NCBI RefSeq assembly: GCF_030378205.1
Contig: NZ_CP127385.1
Coordinates: 310,001-374,000, forward strand
DNA length: 64,000 nucleotides
Direction: 5' to 3'
DNA from: Bradyrhizobium sp. NP1
GTDB lineage: Bacteria; Pseudomonadota; Alphaproteobacteria; Rhizobiales; Xanthobacteraceae
Shown here: piece by piece, positions 1-7,793 of the stretch
Numbering within the stretch: position 1 is the first letter of the stretch
Layout of the letters: every line of letters starts with the position of its first letter
Translations under genes and position numbers: made by a program
The notes under the pieces: model-generated
What the model was told of the DNA's origin: nothing
Seen by the model: only the letters and a program-made list of their open reading frames with translations
The model's database searches: none

Positions 1-168
1 CTGTCGGTGATGTCGCAGGCGGCGGAGTAACGGCTTCACAGCCGCGGCGAATTGCCAAGGCGGATCTTTGGCAAGGCTGATCTGTGGAGAGAGCCCGTCT
101 TCGCCCCTATCGACGTCGACGCGCTACGCCGCGCCGCCCGCTTCGCCTTTCAACGCTTGTGGGTTGTG

Positions 169-197
169 CCACGCGAAGCCCGAAGGGCGAAGCGTGG
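169..197 (-). other. 3'-trailer hairpin of tRNA-Ala
   Basis: The bases form a perfectly symmetric two-step hairpin: a 6-bp outer stem CCACGC/GCGTGG, a GAA/GAA internal loop, a 4-bp inner stem GCCC/GGGC and a GAA triloop (plus-strand reading). Its outer stem includes the bases encoding the tRNA CCA end. There is no T-run, so it looks more like a processing or trailer structure than a classical terminator. The role is inferred. Confidence 0.45.
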
Positions 198-270
198 TGG
201 AGCCAGGCGGGATCGAACCGCCGACCTCATCATTGCGAACGATGCGCTCTCCCAGCTGAGCTATGGCCCC
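195..270 (-). tRNA. tRNA-Ala (anticodon CGC)
   Basis: Read on the minus strand, this 76-base sequence folds as a complete tRNA. The 7-bp acceptor stem GGGGCCA pairs with TGGCTCC, the D arm contains CTCAGCTGGGAGAG, the anticodon loop is TTCGCAA, the T arm contains GGTTCGATCCC, and the CCA end is encoded. Anticodon CGC reads the alanine codon GCG, a common codon in high-GC genomes. A strong hairpin follows the 3' end and shares the CCA bases. Confidence 0.97.
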
Positions 271-458
271 ATCGCGGCCGCTTATGCTGGAAAGCGGCCG
301 ACAAACGGGGTCATTTACCGTCCGGCCCAAGGTCAAGTCAAGAACGCGGGCACGCGGTTTTCGCGATCATTTGCCCGCCAGTTCCCTTGTTTGGAAGGGG
401 GGGAACCGATATCTACGCGGAAGGCCCATTTCGCGACCGAAACCCCCCTCGAGCCCTC

Positions 459-749
459 ATGCGCGCCCTCCTCGATATCATCCTCATCGTCCTCGATCTC
501 TACATCTGGCTGTTGATCGCTGCTGCGATCCTGTCCTGGTTGATCGCCTTCAACGTGGTCAACACGCGCAACCAGTTCGTCTCGGCGGTCGCGGAGTTTC
601 TCTACCGGATCACCGAGCCGGTGCTGGCGCCGATCCGCTCGGTGCTGCCCAATCTCGGCGGCCTCGATATCTCGCCGATCATCCTGATCCTGATCATCAT
701 GTTCATCCAGCGGGTGATCACCTATTACGTCTATCCGAGCGTGTTCTGA
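459..749 (+). CDS. YggT family membrane protein
   Basis: A 96-residue integral membrane protein with two hydrophobic segments (about residues 5-30 and 68-92) flanking the conserved loop [16 protein letters not shown], the signature of the YggT family. YggT proteins are small inner-membrane proteins of uncertain role, often near division or osmotic-response genes. The ATG at 459 gives the usual family length. The next gene, DUF167, begins 17 bases downstream, and the YggT-DUF167 pairing is common in proteobacteria, so the two probably share a transcript. Confidence 0.88.
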   Translation: MRALLDIILIVLDLYIWLLIAAAILSWLIAFNVVNTRNQFVSAVAEFLYRITEPVLAPIRSVLPNLGGLDISPIILILIIMFIQRVITYYVYPSVF

Positions 750-766
750 TCGGCTGCGGACGGTCG

Positions 767-1105
767 ATGCTGCGCTCGACGCTTCGATCGACGTTTCCCT
801 GGCGCTACTCGGCCGGCGGCATCAGCGTGGCGTTACGGGTGACGCCGCGCGGCGGCCGTGACGATATCGACGGGATCGAGACCCTGGCCGACGGCCGCAG
901 CGTGGTGAAGATCCGCGTGCGCGCGCTGGCCGAAGGCGGCGAGGCCAATCGCGCGGTGATGGAGCTTTTGGCGAAATCGCTGGGCGTGCCCAAGGCGCGG
1001 GTGAGGCTGCTGTCGGGTGCGACCTCGCGGATCAAGCAGGTCGCGGTCGACGGCGACCCCACGGCGCTCGGCGAGGCCTTGCGCGTTCTGACTGCGAAGG
1101 AGTGA
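767..1105 (+). CDS. DUF167 (YggU-like) family protein
   Basis: A 112-residue protein with the DUF167 core: [13 protein letters not shown] near residues 25-37, then a [18 protein letters not shown] segment and a C-terminal [15 protein letters not shown] stretch. The family is small, soluble and widely conserved, with no established biochemical role. It lies between the YggT gene and folD; its stop codon ends one base before the folD start, so translation is probably coupled. The ATG at 767 was chosen because upstream in-frame sequence overlaps the YggT gene. Confidence 0.85.
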   Translation: MLRSTLRSTFPWRYSAGGISVALRVTPRGGRDDIDGIETLADGRSVVKIRVRALAEGGEANRAVMELLAKSLGVPKARVRLLSGATSRIKQVAVDGDPTALGEALRVLTAKE

Positions 1106-1106
1106 G

Positions 1107-1991
1107 ATGACCGCCAAGATCATCGATGGAAAAGCGATCGCCGCCGAGCTGCGCGCCCGCGCCGCCGGCGAGGTGGCGCGGGTCAGGCGCGAGCACGGCC
1201 TGACCCCGGGGCTTGCCGTCGTGCTGGTCGGCAACGATCCCGCCAGCGAAGTCTACGTCCGCAGCAAGCACAAGCAGACGCAGGACGCCGGCATGGCCTC
1301 CTTCGAGCACAAGCTGCCGGCCGACGTGCCGCAGGCCGAGCTGCTGGCGCTGATCGACAGGCTCAACCGCGACCGAAACGTGCACGGCATCCTGGTGCAG
1401 CTGCCGCTGCCGAAATCGCTTCACACCGAAACCATCATCAACGCGATCGATCCGGCAAAGGACGTCGACGGCCTGCATCCGCACAATGCCGGGCGGCTCG
1501 CCGGCGGCTTTGCGGCGCTGGCGCCGTGCACCCCGCTCGGCTGCATCATCCTGAGCAAGAGCGTGCACGCCTCGCTGGAAGGCATGAACGCGATCGTGAT
1601 CGGCCGCTCCAACCTGGTCGGCCGCCCTCTCCTGCAGCTCCTGCTCAATGAAAACGCCACGGTGACGATCGCGCATTCGCGCTCGCGCGACCTGCCCGCG
1701 CTCACCGCGCGCGCCGACCTCGTGTATGCCGCGGTCGGCAAGCCGGAGATGGTGCGCGGCGACTGGATCAAGCCCGGCGCCACCGTGATCGACGTCGGCA
1801 TCAACCGGATTCCCGCGGCCGACGGCAAGACGCGGCTGGTCGGCGACGTCGCCTTTGCCGAAGCATCCCAGATCGCAGGCGCGATCACCCCGGTCCCGGG
1901 TGGCGTCGGCCAGATGACGGTGGCGTGCCTTCTGGTGAATACGCTGCGCGCAGCCTGCGCGATCGCGGGCGTGCCGAAGCCCGCGGTGTGA
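1107..1991 (+). CDS. folD: Bifunctional methylenetetrahydrofolate dehydrogenase/cyclohydrolase FolD
   Basis: This 294-residue protein would interconvert 5,10-methylene-, methenyl- and 10-formyl-tetrahydrofolate using NADP in the cytosol. The family motifs are present: [14 protein letters not shown] (substrate-binding Tyr and catalytic Lys region), [13 protein letters not shown], the dinucleotide-binding [12 protein letters not shown], and [14 protein letters not shown] near the C terminus. Length equals the usual 280-300. A strong AAGGAG site sits just before the ATG, overlapping the end of the DUF167 gene, which suggests a YggT-DUF167-folD operon. Confidence 0.97.
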   Translation: MTAKIIDGKAIAAELRARAAGEVARVRREHGLTPGLAVVLVGNDPASEVYVRSKHKQTQDAGMASFEHKLPADVPQAELLALIDRLNRDRNVHGILVQLPLPKSLHTETIINAIDPAKDVDGLHPHNAGRLAGGFAALAPCTPLGCIILSKSVHASLEGMNAIVIGRSNLVGRPLLQLLLNENATVTIAHSRSRDLPALTARADLVYAAVGKPEMVRGDWIKPGATVIDVGINRIPAADGKTRLVGDVAFAEASQIAGAITPVPGGVGQMTVACLLVNTLRAACAIAGVPKPAV

Positions 1992-2003
1992 GTTTGCCTT
2001 CCC

Positions 2004-2029
2004 GCTCTCCCCGTTCCTGCGCGGAGAGC
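2004..2029. terminator. Hairpin between convergent folD and ppa
   Basis: GCTCTCC (2004-2010) and GGAGAGC (2023-2029) form a 7-bp stem extended by a mismatch and two more pairs. It lies in the 54-base gap between two convergent genes, where a shared terminator is expected, but neither strand has a clear T-run. Confidence 0.35.
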
Positions 2030-2045
2030 TGAGGAGCCGCGGCCC

Positions 2046-2576
2046 CTACCCTTTCCTCGCCCGCGCGATGCCTTCCTCGATCAGCCGGTGCGCGTCTTCA
2101 GCGGGGCCCCAGCGCAGCACCTTCACCCATTTGCCCTGCTCGAGATCCTTGTAGTGCTCGAAGAAGTGCTGGATCTGCGCCAGCGTGATGTCGGGCAGGT
2201 CGCTGTAGCTCTTCACCTTGTCGTAGCGCTGGGTCAGTTTCGACGAGGGCACCGCGATGATCTTCTCGTCGCCGCCGGCCTCGTCCTCCATCAGCAGCAC
2301 ACCGACCGGCCGCACGCTGATGACGGCGCCCGGCACGATGGCGCGGGTGTTGGCGACCAGCACGTCGCAGGGATCGCCGTCGTTGGACAGCGTATGCGGG
2401 ATGAAGCCGTAATTGCCGGGATAGCGCATCGCCGTATAGAGGAAGCGGTCGACCACCAGCGTGCCCGCTTCCTTGTTCATCTCGTACTTGATCGGCTCGC
2501 CGCCGACCGGCACCTCGATGATGACATTGACCTCGCGCGGCGGATCGATCCCGATCGGGATGGCGTCAATGCGCAT
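2046..2576 (-). CDS. ppa: Inorganic pyrophosphatase (soluble, family I)
   Basis: A 176-residue cytosolic enzyme hydrolysing pyrophosphate to phosphate, pulling biosynthetic reactions forward. It carries the family I metal-binding signature DGDPCDVLV, the upstream [11 protein letters not shown] segment and the YSDLPDITL region typical of the E. coli-type enzyme. Length matches the bacterial family (about 175). The gene is convergent with folD; the acetyltransferase gene lies upstream on the same strand. Confidence 0.96.
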   Translation of the reverse strand: MRIDAIPIGIDPPREVNVIIEVPVGGEPIKYEMNKEAGTLVVDRFLYTAMRYPGNYGFIPHTLSNDGDPCDVLVANTRAIVPGAVISVRPVGVLLMEDEAGGDEKIIAVPSSKLTQRYDKVKSYSDLPDITLAQIQHFFEHYKDLEQGKWVKVLRWGPAEDAHRLIEEGIARARKG

Positions 2577-2632
2577 GGCTGGCTCCGTACAGCTTGAGAG
2601 CTAGAGAGAGCGTCTGGACGCCGAAGGGTCGG

Positions 2633-3142
2633 TCAGTTCGTCCAGGCGAAGGCGACCTTGTCGAGCGACTTGGGCCCGAACTTCTCGGAAGAGCGCGCCA
2701 CCATGCGGCCGCCAAGCGCGCGATAAAACTCCGTCGCCGGATCGTTGTCGGAGAGCGCCCAGACCACCATGCTCTTCAGCCCGCTCTGCAGCAGGTCGCG
2801 CTTGGCTGCAGCGAACAGCCGGCGGCCGAAGCCGAGGCCCTGAAACTCGGGGCGCAGATAAAGCTCATAGATCTCGCCGTCGAAGTGCAGGCTGCGGGCG
2901 CGGTTGCGGCCGTAATTGGCATAGCCTGCGATCTTGTCGCCGAACACCAGCACGCTGACGCGGCTGCCCTTGCGGATCGCGCTGTCCCACCAATGCGGGC
3001 CGCGGCGGTTGATCAGCTTTTCCAGTTCGGCGCCGGGGATGATGCCCTGATAGGCCGAGCGCCAGGCTTCGTCATGGGTCGACGCCACCGCTGCTGCGTC
3101 AGCGGGCTTGGCCGGCCGGACTTCGATCAGGGTAGTGCTCAT
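2633..3142 (-). CDS. GNAT family N-acetyltransferase
   Basis: A 169-residue protein with the Gcn5-related fold: an N-terminal VRPAKPADAAAV strand-helix start, YELYLRPEFQGLGFGRRLF (acetyl-CoA pyrophosphate loop, Q-x-x-G-x-G/R type) at about residues 91-110, and the late NDPATEFYRALGG motif. The acceptor substrate cannot be told. ATG at 3142 was preferred over an in-frame TTG nine bases upstream. A CtrA-type site lies about 50 bases upstream, in the region shared with the divergent hydrolase gene. Confidence 0.85.
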   Translation of the reverse strand: MSTTLIEVRPAKPADAAAVASTHDEAWRSAYQGIIPGAELEKLINRRGPHWWDSAIRKGSRVSVLVFGDKIAGYANYGRNRARSLHFDGEIYELYLRPEFQGLGFGRRLFAAAKRDLLQSGLKSMVVWALSDNDPATEFYRALGGRMVARSSEKFGPKSLDKVAFAWTN

Positions 3143-3188
3143 GGTTGCCAATCAAAGCAAGTCGTCGGGCTCGCTTCAAGGTCTATCC

Positions 3189-3204
3189 TTAATTATCGAT
3201 TAAC
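3189..3204. promoter_or_regulatory. Candidate CtrA binding site
   Basis: TTAA at 3189-3192 and TTAAC at 3200-3204 are separated by exactly seven bases, matching the alphaproteobacterial CtrA consensus TTAA-N7-TTAA(C). The site lies in the 276-base divergent region between the acetyltransferase (start 3142) and the hydrolase (start 3419), closer to the former. An AT-rich patch surrounds it, and a GATTC (GANTC, the CcrM methylation motif) occurs at 3359. Binding is inferred. Confidence 0.5.
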
Positions 3205-3418
3205 CTGTGGACTTTTTGCATCAGTTTTTGGGGTCGGATGTACCGAAAAAGGACAGAACGTCACCCGTGGCGGTCAGGGCCGCAGCCGACAGATGTGCAA
3301 GACATCAGCACCAATCTGCACGCGCGGTTTTTCTCTCACGGAAATATGCGCTGGATTTGATTCGCCGTGCGGTGTCTGGTCACGAAATCCTTGCAGGGCC
3401 CTGGGGGCCTCCCGATCC

Positions 3419-4315
3419 ATGAACTTGTTCACAATTCGCCTTTTGGTGGTCTGTCTAGGTCTTGTCGCGCCAGCCGTGCTGGCGCAGCCGCCGCTCGGCC
3501 CGGCGGGTGCCGAAGGCGCGCCGGATCGCGAACAGCCCTGGCTGGTGCCGACGCCGGATGCCGCGACGCCGGCGCATGCAATGCTGTTCCGCCCGCCGGG
3601 CGAAGGGCCGTTTCGCCTTGCGTTGATCGCGCATGCGACGACTCAGAACGTGTTGCGACGCGCGCAAATGCCGCAGCCGGAATATCGCCCGCTTGCGGCG
3701 TACCTCGTCGCCCGCGGCTTCGCCGTGCTGGTGCCGGAACGGCTCGGCCATGGCGCAACCGGCGGCCCTTACCTGGAGGACCAGGGCGGCTGCGACGAGG
3801 CGGACTATGCGCGCGCCGGCCGCGCTACCGCGGAGCAGATCGCCGTGGCGCTGAAGTTTGCGCTCGCGCAGCCCTTCATTCGAAACGACGGCGCGGTGAT
3901 TATCGGCCATTCCGGCGGCGGCTGGGGCGCGCTGGCGCTTGCCGGCGAGGACACGAAAGGGATCGCTGCGATCATTGCATTTGCGCCGGGGCGCGGTGGC
4001 CATGCCAACGATATGGAAAACCGCGTCTGCGCGCCGCATACGCTGCTTGCCGCGGCGGGCGAATTCGGCCGCGCGGCGCGCGTGCCGGTGACCTGGCTGG
4101 TCGCGGCCAACGACACATATTTTTCGCCTGACCTGTCGAGGCGGCTTGCGGACGCTTTTCGCGCAGCCGGCGGCAAGCTCGATTTCCGCATGCTGGGCGC
4201 TTCGGGGAGCGAAGGCCATTGGCTCGCCGAAACGGAAAGCGGCGTGATGCTTGCCGATGGCGCGCTCGATAGCGCGTTGCGCCTGGGCCAGCCGGCGGCG
4301 GCGAAAAAGCGATGA
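3419..4315 (+). CDS. Exported alpha/beta hydrolase (dienelactone-hydrolase-like)
   Basis: A 298-residue protein with a cleavable signal peptide (hydrophobic about residues 4-22, AVLAQP cleavage region). The nucleophile elbow GHSGGGWGA is clear, with an oxyanion-side LIAHATTQN segment upstream; a late Asp (NDTYFSPDL) and His (SEGHWLAE) can complete the Ser-Asp-His triad. It is probably a periplasmic esterase or lipase-like enzyme; the substrate is unknown. The DCC-family gene starts 14 bases downstream, so co-transcription is likely. Confidence 0.8.
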   Translation: MNLFTIRLLVVCLGLVAPAVLAQPPLGPAGAEGAPDREQPWLVPTPDAATPAHAMLFRPPGEGPFRLALIAHATTQNVLRRAQMPQPEYRPLAAYLVARGFAVLVPERLGHGATGGPYLEDQGGCDEADYARAGRATAEQIAVALKFALAQPFIRNDGAVIIGHSGGGWGALALAGEDTKGIAAIIAFAPGRGGHANDMENRVCAPHTLLAAAGEFGRAARVPVTWLVAANDTYFSPDLSRRLADAFRAAGGKLDFRMLGASGSEGHWLAETESGVMLADGALDSALRLGQPAAAKKR

Positions 4316-4329
4316 CGGGATGAGCCCTG

Positions 4330-4737
4330 ATGAGCCGATGGCCCGACGATGATGTAATCCTCTATGACGGCGTCTGCGTGTTCTGCTCGCGCTGGATCCG
4401 CTTCGTGATGACCCGCGACACTGTGGCGCGCTTCCGCTTCACCCAGATCCAGTCGGCCTACGGCACGCGCCTCGCGCAGGCCTTCGGCATCGATCCCGCT
4501 GATCCCGACACCAACGCCGTGATCCATGGCGGCATCGCTTACTTCAAATCCGATGGCGCGCTCACCGTGCTGTCGAGCCTGCCGGGCTGGCGCTGGACGC
4601 GCGCCCTGTTCGCGGTGCCAAGGCCGCTGCGCAACGCGGTCTATAACCTCGTCGCGAAGAACCGCTACCGGATCTTCGGCAAGTACGAGACATGCTTCGT
4701 GCCGGATGCCGACATGCGGGCGAGGGTGATGGAGTAG
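4330..4737 (+). CDS. DCC family thiol-disulfide oxidoreductase (DUF393)
   Basis: A 135-residue protein opening with DDDVILYDGVCVFCSRW; the D-G-V-C-x-x-C arrangement is the DCC motif that defines DUF393, a thioredoxin-fold group of putative thiol-disulfide oxidoreductases. Further family features are RFTQIQSAYG and the C-terminal VAKNRYRIFGKYETC. No signal peptide is visible. It closely follows the hydrolase gene. Its stop codon marks the left edge of the lower-GC restriction cassette. Confidence 0.85.
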   Translation: MSRWPDDDVILYDGVCVFCSRWIRFVMTRDTVARFRFTQIQSAYGTRLAQAFGIDPADPDTNAVIHGGIAYFKSDGALTVLSSLPGWRWTRALFAVPRPLRNAVYNLVAKNRYRIFGKYETCFVPDADMRARVME

Positions 4738-4759
4738 GGAGATGCGGTAAGGTCGCCTA

Positions 4760-5992
4760 TCAAGTTTGTGTTGACGACACAAACTTCATAAACTCTTTCA
4801 AATTCATAAGCCATCTTTGCTGAGTTGGTTTGTACGTTTCGTGCAAGGAACTCGGCAAGACAAGCTGCAATTGCTTGGCCTTCATTTCCGACGTCTGACT
4901 TTCGGATATTCCAGGCTCCAAGGTGAAGAGATGCTTGCGCTCGATACGCTTTGCTTCAGAGAGCACCTGACGCCATCTATCCTTGCAGGTGGATTTTGAA
5001 CCAAGCATCACCAGCTTCGAGGCCGGAAACTTCGAGTTTACGTACTCGGCAGTCCCGGGGAAAAGAAAGTCGGGCTTGTTGTTGTTCTCCGTCGTGGAGC
5101 CGCGCTGAAATCTAAGGGAATTTGACTTGAATACAGCGGCCAAGTGGTGCTCAAGCGCAAAACCTACCCTCGACTTTCTTCGATTTTGGACACTCAACGA
5201 AAAGCTTACGAACTCGTCGACGTCCGCTTTCCTGCCCCTCATAAATCCTTGTTGAATTCGTTGGCCTACGATGTAGCGTTCGAGCGTGCGGAACAAGCGT
5301 TCCTCAAATTCGATCCAGGTCGCTAACGCATGGTCTGGATCAGCCTTAGGGTCGGTTTTGGGAGAATGCTTCCTGGCGAACTCTGAGAAATCCGCTGTCA
5401 ACGGAAATTCAGGGCCGAACTGTTTGAGGAGAGGATCCAGCCATTCGTCCTCTGTGAGGATCGCCTCAATACCTACCAGTTCAAGAATATAGCGGGCGGT
5501 GAATGATAGTTCTTGGCCACGTTCGCGCCTGAGGTCGCGCTTGCTTGTATCAAAGCGGTCGCTCTTAGCCTTGAGTCCAAAAAGCCAAAAAAGCTGCTGC
5601 TCTGTGGCGCTGCCGCTGGCGCAACTGACTGCAAGCAAAGGGCCTTTCTTTGGCAAGCAAAAGAAAAGTGTGTCACCGGCACGAGCTCTTCGTACGACTT
5701 CCTCGGCGGCCGCCGGATAATACAATCTGTATTCCGGCTCTCTATGAGGCTGATTTTTGCGGCTGTTATACCAAGTGCCTTCGAGGTCGAACCGTGCAGG
5801 GGGCGAATCGTCTTCCAGCCAAATATAGGTGACAGGAATTTTTTGCTTATTATCTGGCGAGCCGAGAAATTCTCGGAATGCGTCCACTCCCTGATACTCA
5901 TGTCCTCGCGAAGTTTCGGGGTCCACCTCAGTTCCGGCCAAGGTCTTTGCAGCTGCTCCAATAAAATATTCGGACAAATAGCCGCTTTTCAT
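4760..5992 (-). CDS. EcoRII-like type IIE restriction endonuclease
   Basis: A 410-residue protein, close to the roughly 400 residues of EcoRII. The C-terminal half has the EcoRII-C pattern: RKSRVGFALEHHLAAVF at about 272-288, KPDFLFPG at 306-313 and LGSKSTCKDRWRQVL at 330-344, which supply the acidic, Lys and Arg catalytic residues. The first ~170 residues would be the effector domain of type IIE enzymes. EcoRII cuts CCWGG; specificity here is inferred from similarity. Its ATG overlaps the vsr stop as ATGA, so it was chosen over upstream starts. Local GC is low: 5101-5160 is 50% against 75% at 4561-4620. Confidence 0.88.
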   Translation of the reverse strand: MKSGYLSEYFIGAAAKTLAGTEVDPETSRGHEYQGVDAFREFLGSPDNKQKIPVTYIWLEDDSPPARFDLEGTWYNSRKNQPHREPEYRLYYPAAAEEVVRRARAGDTLFFCLPKKGPLLAVSCASGSATEQQLFWLFGLKAKSDRFDTSKRDLRRERGQELSFTARYILELVGIEAILTEDEWLDPLLKQFGPEFPLTADFSEFARKHSPKTDPKADPDHALATWIEFEERLFRTLERYIVGQRIQQGFMRGRKADVDEFVSFSLSVQNRRKSRVGFALEHHLAAVFKSNSLRFQRGSTTENNNKPDFLFPGTAEYVNSKFPASKLVMLGSKSTCKDRWRQVLSEAKRIERKHLFTLEPGISESQTSEMKAKQLQLVLPSSLHETYKPTQQRWLMNLKEFMKFVSSTQT

Positions 5993-6450
5993 TTCGTGAC
6001 CGTTCCCCGCAGCTCTATGCATTTTCGTTGCGAGCAGAGCCAGCAGGATATCTTGCCAGTGAGCAAGTCGGCTGGGATTGCTTCGCGGCCCTTGAGAGCG
6101 CACTCCCACACGAGACCGATGCGCCAGTTCGTTCCAAGAAGAGCGGCAAGCGCTGCCGCGTCAACCATTCGATTCCGCTCGATCTTCTTTCGCCAGAATT
6201 CCTTTCGAGTTTTCGGCCATTTGAACAGATGACAACCATGCCCGTGCCAGAAGCATCCGTGCACGAAGATTACCGCCCGGTGCTTGGGGAAGACAAGGTC
6301 CGGCTTTCCCGGTAGGCGTTTGTCGTGAAGGAGATAGCGGAAGCCTCTCGCATGGAGGCCTCGCCGGATGATCATTTCGGGCTTTGTGTTCTTGCCGCGG
6401 ATGCCAGCCATCATCCGGCTTCGGACCTCGGCCGAAACAACGTCAGCCAT
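5989..6450 (-). CDS. vsr: Very short patch repair endonuclease Vsr
   Basis: A 153-residue mismatch endonuclease that nicks 5' of the T in T:G mismatches produced by deamination of 5-methylcytosine. Catalytic positions fall at the same numbers as in E. coli Vsr: Glu25 (NTKPEMI), Asp51 (GKPDLVF), His64 and His69 (VHGCFWHGH). Cys66 and Cys73 fit the structural zinc site. The start MADVV at 6450 was preferred because it reproduces this numbering and overlaps the methyltransferase stop by eight bases. The gene is sandwiched between methyltransferase and endonuclease. Confidence 0.95.
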   Translation of the reverse strand: MADVVSAEVRSRMMAGIRGKNTKPEMIIRRGLHARGFRYLLHDKRLPGKPDLVFPKHRAVIFVHGCFWHGHGCHLFKWPKTRKEFWRKKIERNRMVDAAALAALLGTNWRIGLVWECALKGREAIPADLLTGKISCWLCSQRKCIELRGTVTK

Positions 6451-7705
6451 AGACGAAGGCCTGGTCCTTCTCCCGAACGAAGGGAAGCTCGGGTTGTCTT
6501 GCGGGTTTCTTGATCGCCCGATGCTCGACAGCTGCAAGGATGTGTGGCTTCATCAGTTCGGCCACCGCTTTCACGACCGGGACCACAACAGCGTTGCCGA
6601 ATTGCTTGTAGGCCTGCGTGTCCGATACAGGGATACGGTAGTCCGACCCGTCGACGTGCTGGAAGCCCATGAGGCGTGCACACTCGCGCGGGGTTAGCCG
6701 TCGCGGTCGCTTGTTCGACTGTGCGATCAGCACCTCCGATCCGTCCTTGAAATATCGAGCCGAGAGCGTGCGCGCCACATCGCCTGGCCCGAACAGGCTA
6801 TAGCCAAACCCGTTGCCCTTTGCCTGGTGCTTTTCCTTGTAGTCTTTCAAATAGTTCCAAAGATGTGCCGTTAACGTGTACTTCGGATCAACGCTTTCGT
6901 TAGGATCCAGGATTGATCGCAACTTCGGGCCCTCTTCGGGGACGGGTAGTTGATCGAAATCAAACTTGCTACTCTTGCGAAATCCGACAATGAAAATGCG
7001 CTCGCGCTTCTGAGGGACCCACGGCGCCGAGCTGATGACGCGATGGTGGACTTCGTAGCCGAGCTCGTTTCGCAGAACATTGACGATTGTCGCAAACGTT
7101 CGTCCTTTGTCGTGGCGTTGAAGGTTTTTCACGTTCTCCAGCAAAAATGCCGAAGGCTGATGATAAGCAATGATCTGCGCGAGATCGAAGAACAACGTTC
7201 CTTGCGTGTCGCAGAGAAAGCCATGTGGCCGTCCCAGTGCGTTCTTCTTGGACACGCCTGCGATCGAGAATGGCTGACATGGGAAGCCGGCCAGCAGAAC
7301 GTCATGCGCCGGGATCAGAGACGGATCCTTCGAAAACTCCCGGATGTCGCCAGCTATCGGGTGATCGCTACCGAAATTCTCGCGATAGGTCATCTGGCTG
7401 TATTTGTCCCATTCGGACGTGAAAACACACTGGCCCCTAATGGCATCGAAGCCCAAACGTAGGCCGCCAATTCCTGCGAACAGATCAATGAACTTGAACG
7501 CTGCGGGCTTCGGTCGCTTTTCCGGCAGTTTCGCAAGATGCTCCTGAAGCCATTTGATTGCGATTGGAGACGGGCGCGACTCGCCATTCTCGTATCGAAT
7601 GATGGTGCGTTCTGTGACCCCTAACAGGTTAGCCGTTTCGCTCCGGGATAGTCCTGTCTTGAGCCGAAGTTCCTCGAACTCAACCGAATGATGGGAGCGG
7701 GCCAT
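6443..7705 (-). CDS. DNA (cytosine-5) methyltransferase with N-terminal HTH (EcoRII/Dcm-like)
   Basis: A 420-residue enzyme. Residues 11-50 form an XRE-type helix-turn-helix (LSRSETANLLGVTERTIIRY). The methyltransferase domain follows: motif I FIDLFAGIGG at 72-81, catalytic motif IV GFPCQPFS at 140-147, motif VI ENV at 190-192, motif VIII QKRERIF, IX RLTPRECARLMGF and X QFGNAVVVPVV. With the EcoRII-like partner it probably protects CCWGG sites. In M.EcoRII and M.SsoII the N-terminal extension represses transcription of the enzyme's own operon, and a palindrome 27 bases upstream here could serve that role. It is first in the M-V-R operon. Confidence 0.95.
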   Translation of the reverse strand: MARSHHSVEFEELRLKTGLSRSETANLLGVTERTIIRYENGESRPSPIAIKWLQEHLAKLPEKRPKPAAFKFIDLFAGIGGLRLGFDAIRGQCVFTSEWDKYSQMTYRENFGSDHPIAGDIREFSKDPSLIPAHDVLLAGFPCQPFSIAGVSKKNALGRPHGFLCDTQGTLFFDLAQIIAYHQPSAFLLENVKNLQRHDKGRTFATIVNVLRNELGYEVHHRVISSAPWVPQKRERIFIVGFRKSSKFDFDQLPVPEEGPKLRSILDPNESVDPKYTLTAHLWNYLKDYKEKHQAKGNGFGYSLFGPGDVARTLSARYFKDGSEVLIAQSNKRPRRLTPRECARLMGFQHVDGSDYRIPVSDTQAYKQFGNAVVVPVVKAVAELMKPHILAAVEHRAIKKPARQPELPFVREKDQAFVYG

Positions 7706-7731
7706 ACGACATTCCTCGCTGGGACGACAAT

Positions 7732-7744
7732 TGACAACCTGTCA
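7732..7744. promoter_or_regulatory. Palindromic operator candidate for the methyltransferase HTH
   Basis: TGACA-ACC-TGTCA is a perfect 5-bp inverted repeat with a 3-base spacer. It lies between the predicted transcription start (about 7754) and the methyltransferase ATG (7705). Protein bound there would block early elongation, as expected of an autorepressor. The binding protein is inferred to be the methyltransferase itself. Confidence 0.5.
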
Positions 7745-7760
7745 GCGATTCTTCCCAGAA

Positions 7761-7790
7761 AGTATAGTTGTTCATGGTATGTTCCGTCAA
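7761..7790 (-). promoter_or_regulatory. Sigma70-like promoter of the restriction-modification operon
   Basis: On the minus strand, TTGACG (7790-7785) and TATACT (7766-7761) are separated by 18 bases, a near-consensus housekeeping promoter. It sits immediately after the stop codon of the amine oxidase gene and points into the methyltransferase gene. It is unusually strong-looking for this high-GC chromosome and sits within the acquired cassette. Confidence 0.65.
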
Positions 7791-7793
7791 ATC

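Noticed and set aside
1..30. A possible 3' end of a plus-strand gene (nine codons then TAA).
   Set aside because: Too short to support; any frame can be open for nine codons at a window edge.
195..270. The tRNA gene considered as an integration site for a mobile island.
   Set aside because: No integrase gene and no repeat of the tRNA 3' end was noticed in the window.
3189..3225. An AT-rich patch with a CtrA site and TGTGGAC reminiscent of an origin of replication.
   Set aside because: TGTGGAC is a poor DnaA box, no further boxes are nearby, and the neighbouring genes are not those seen at alphaproteobacterial origins.
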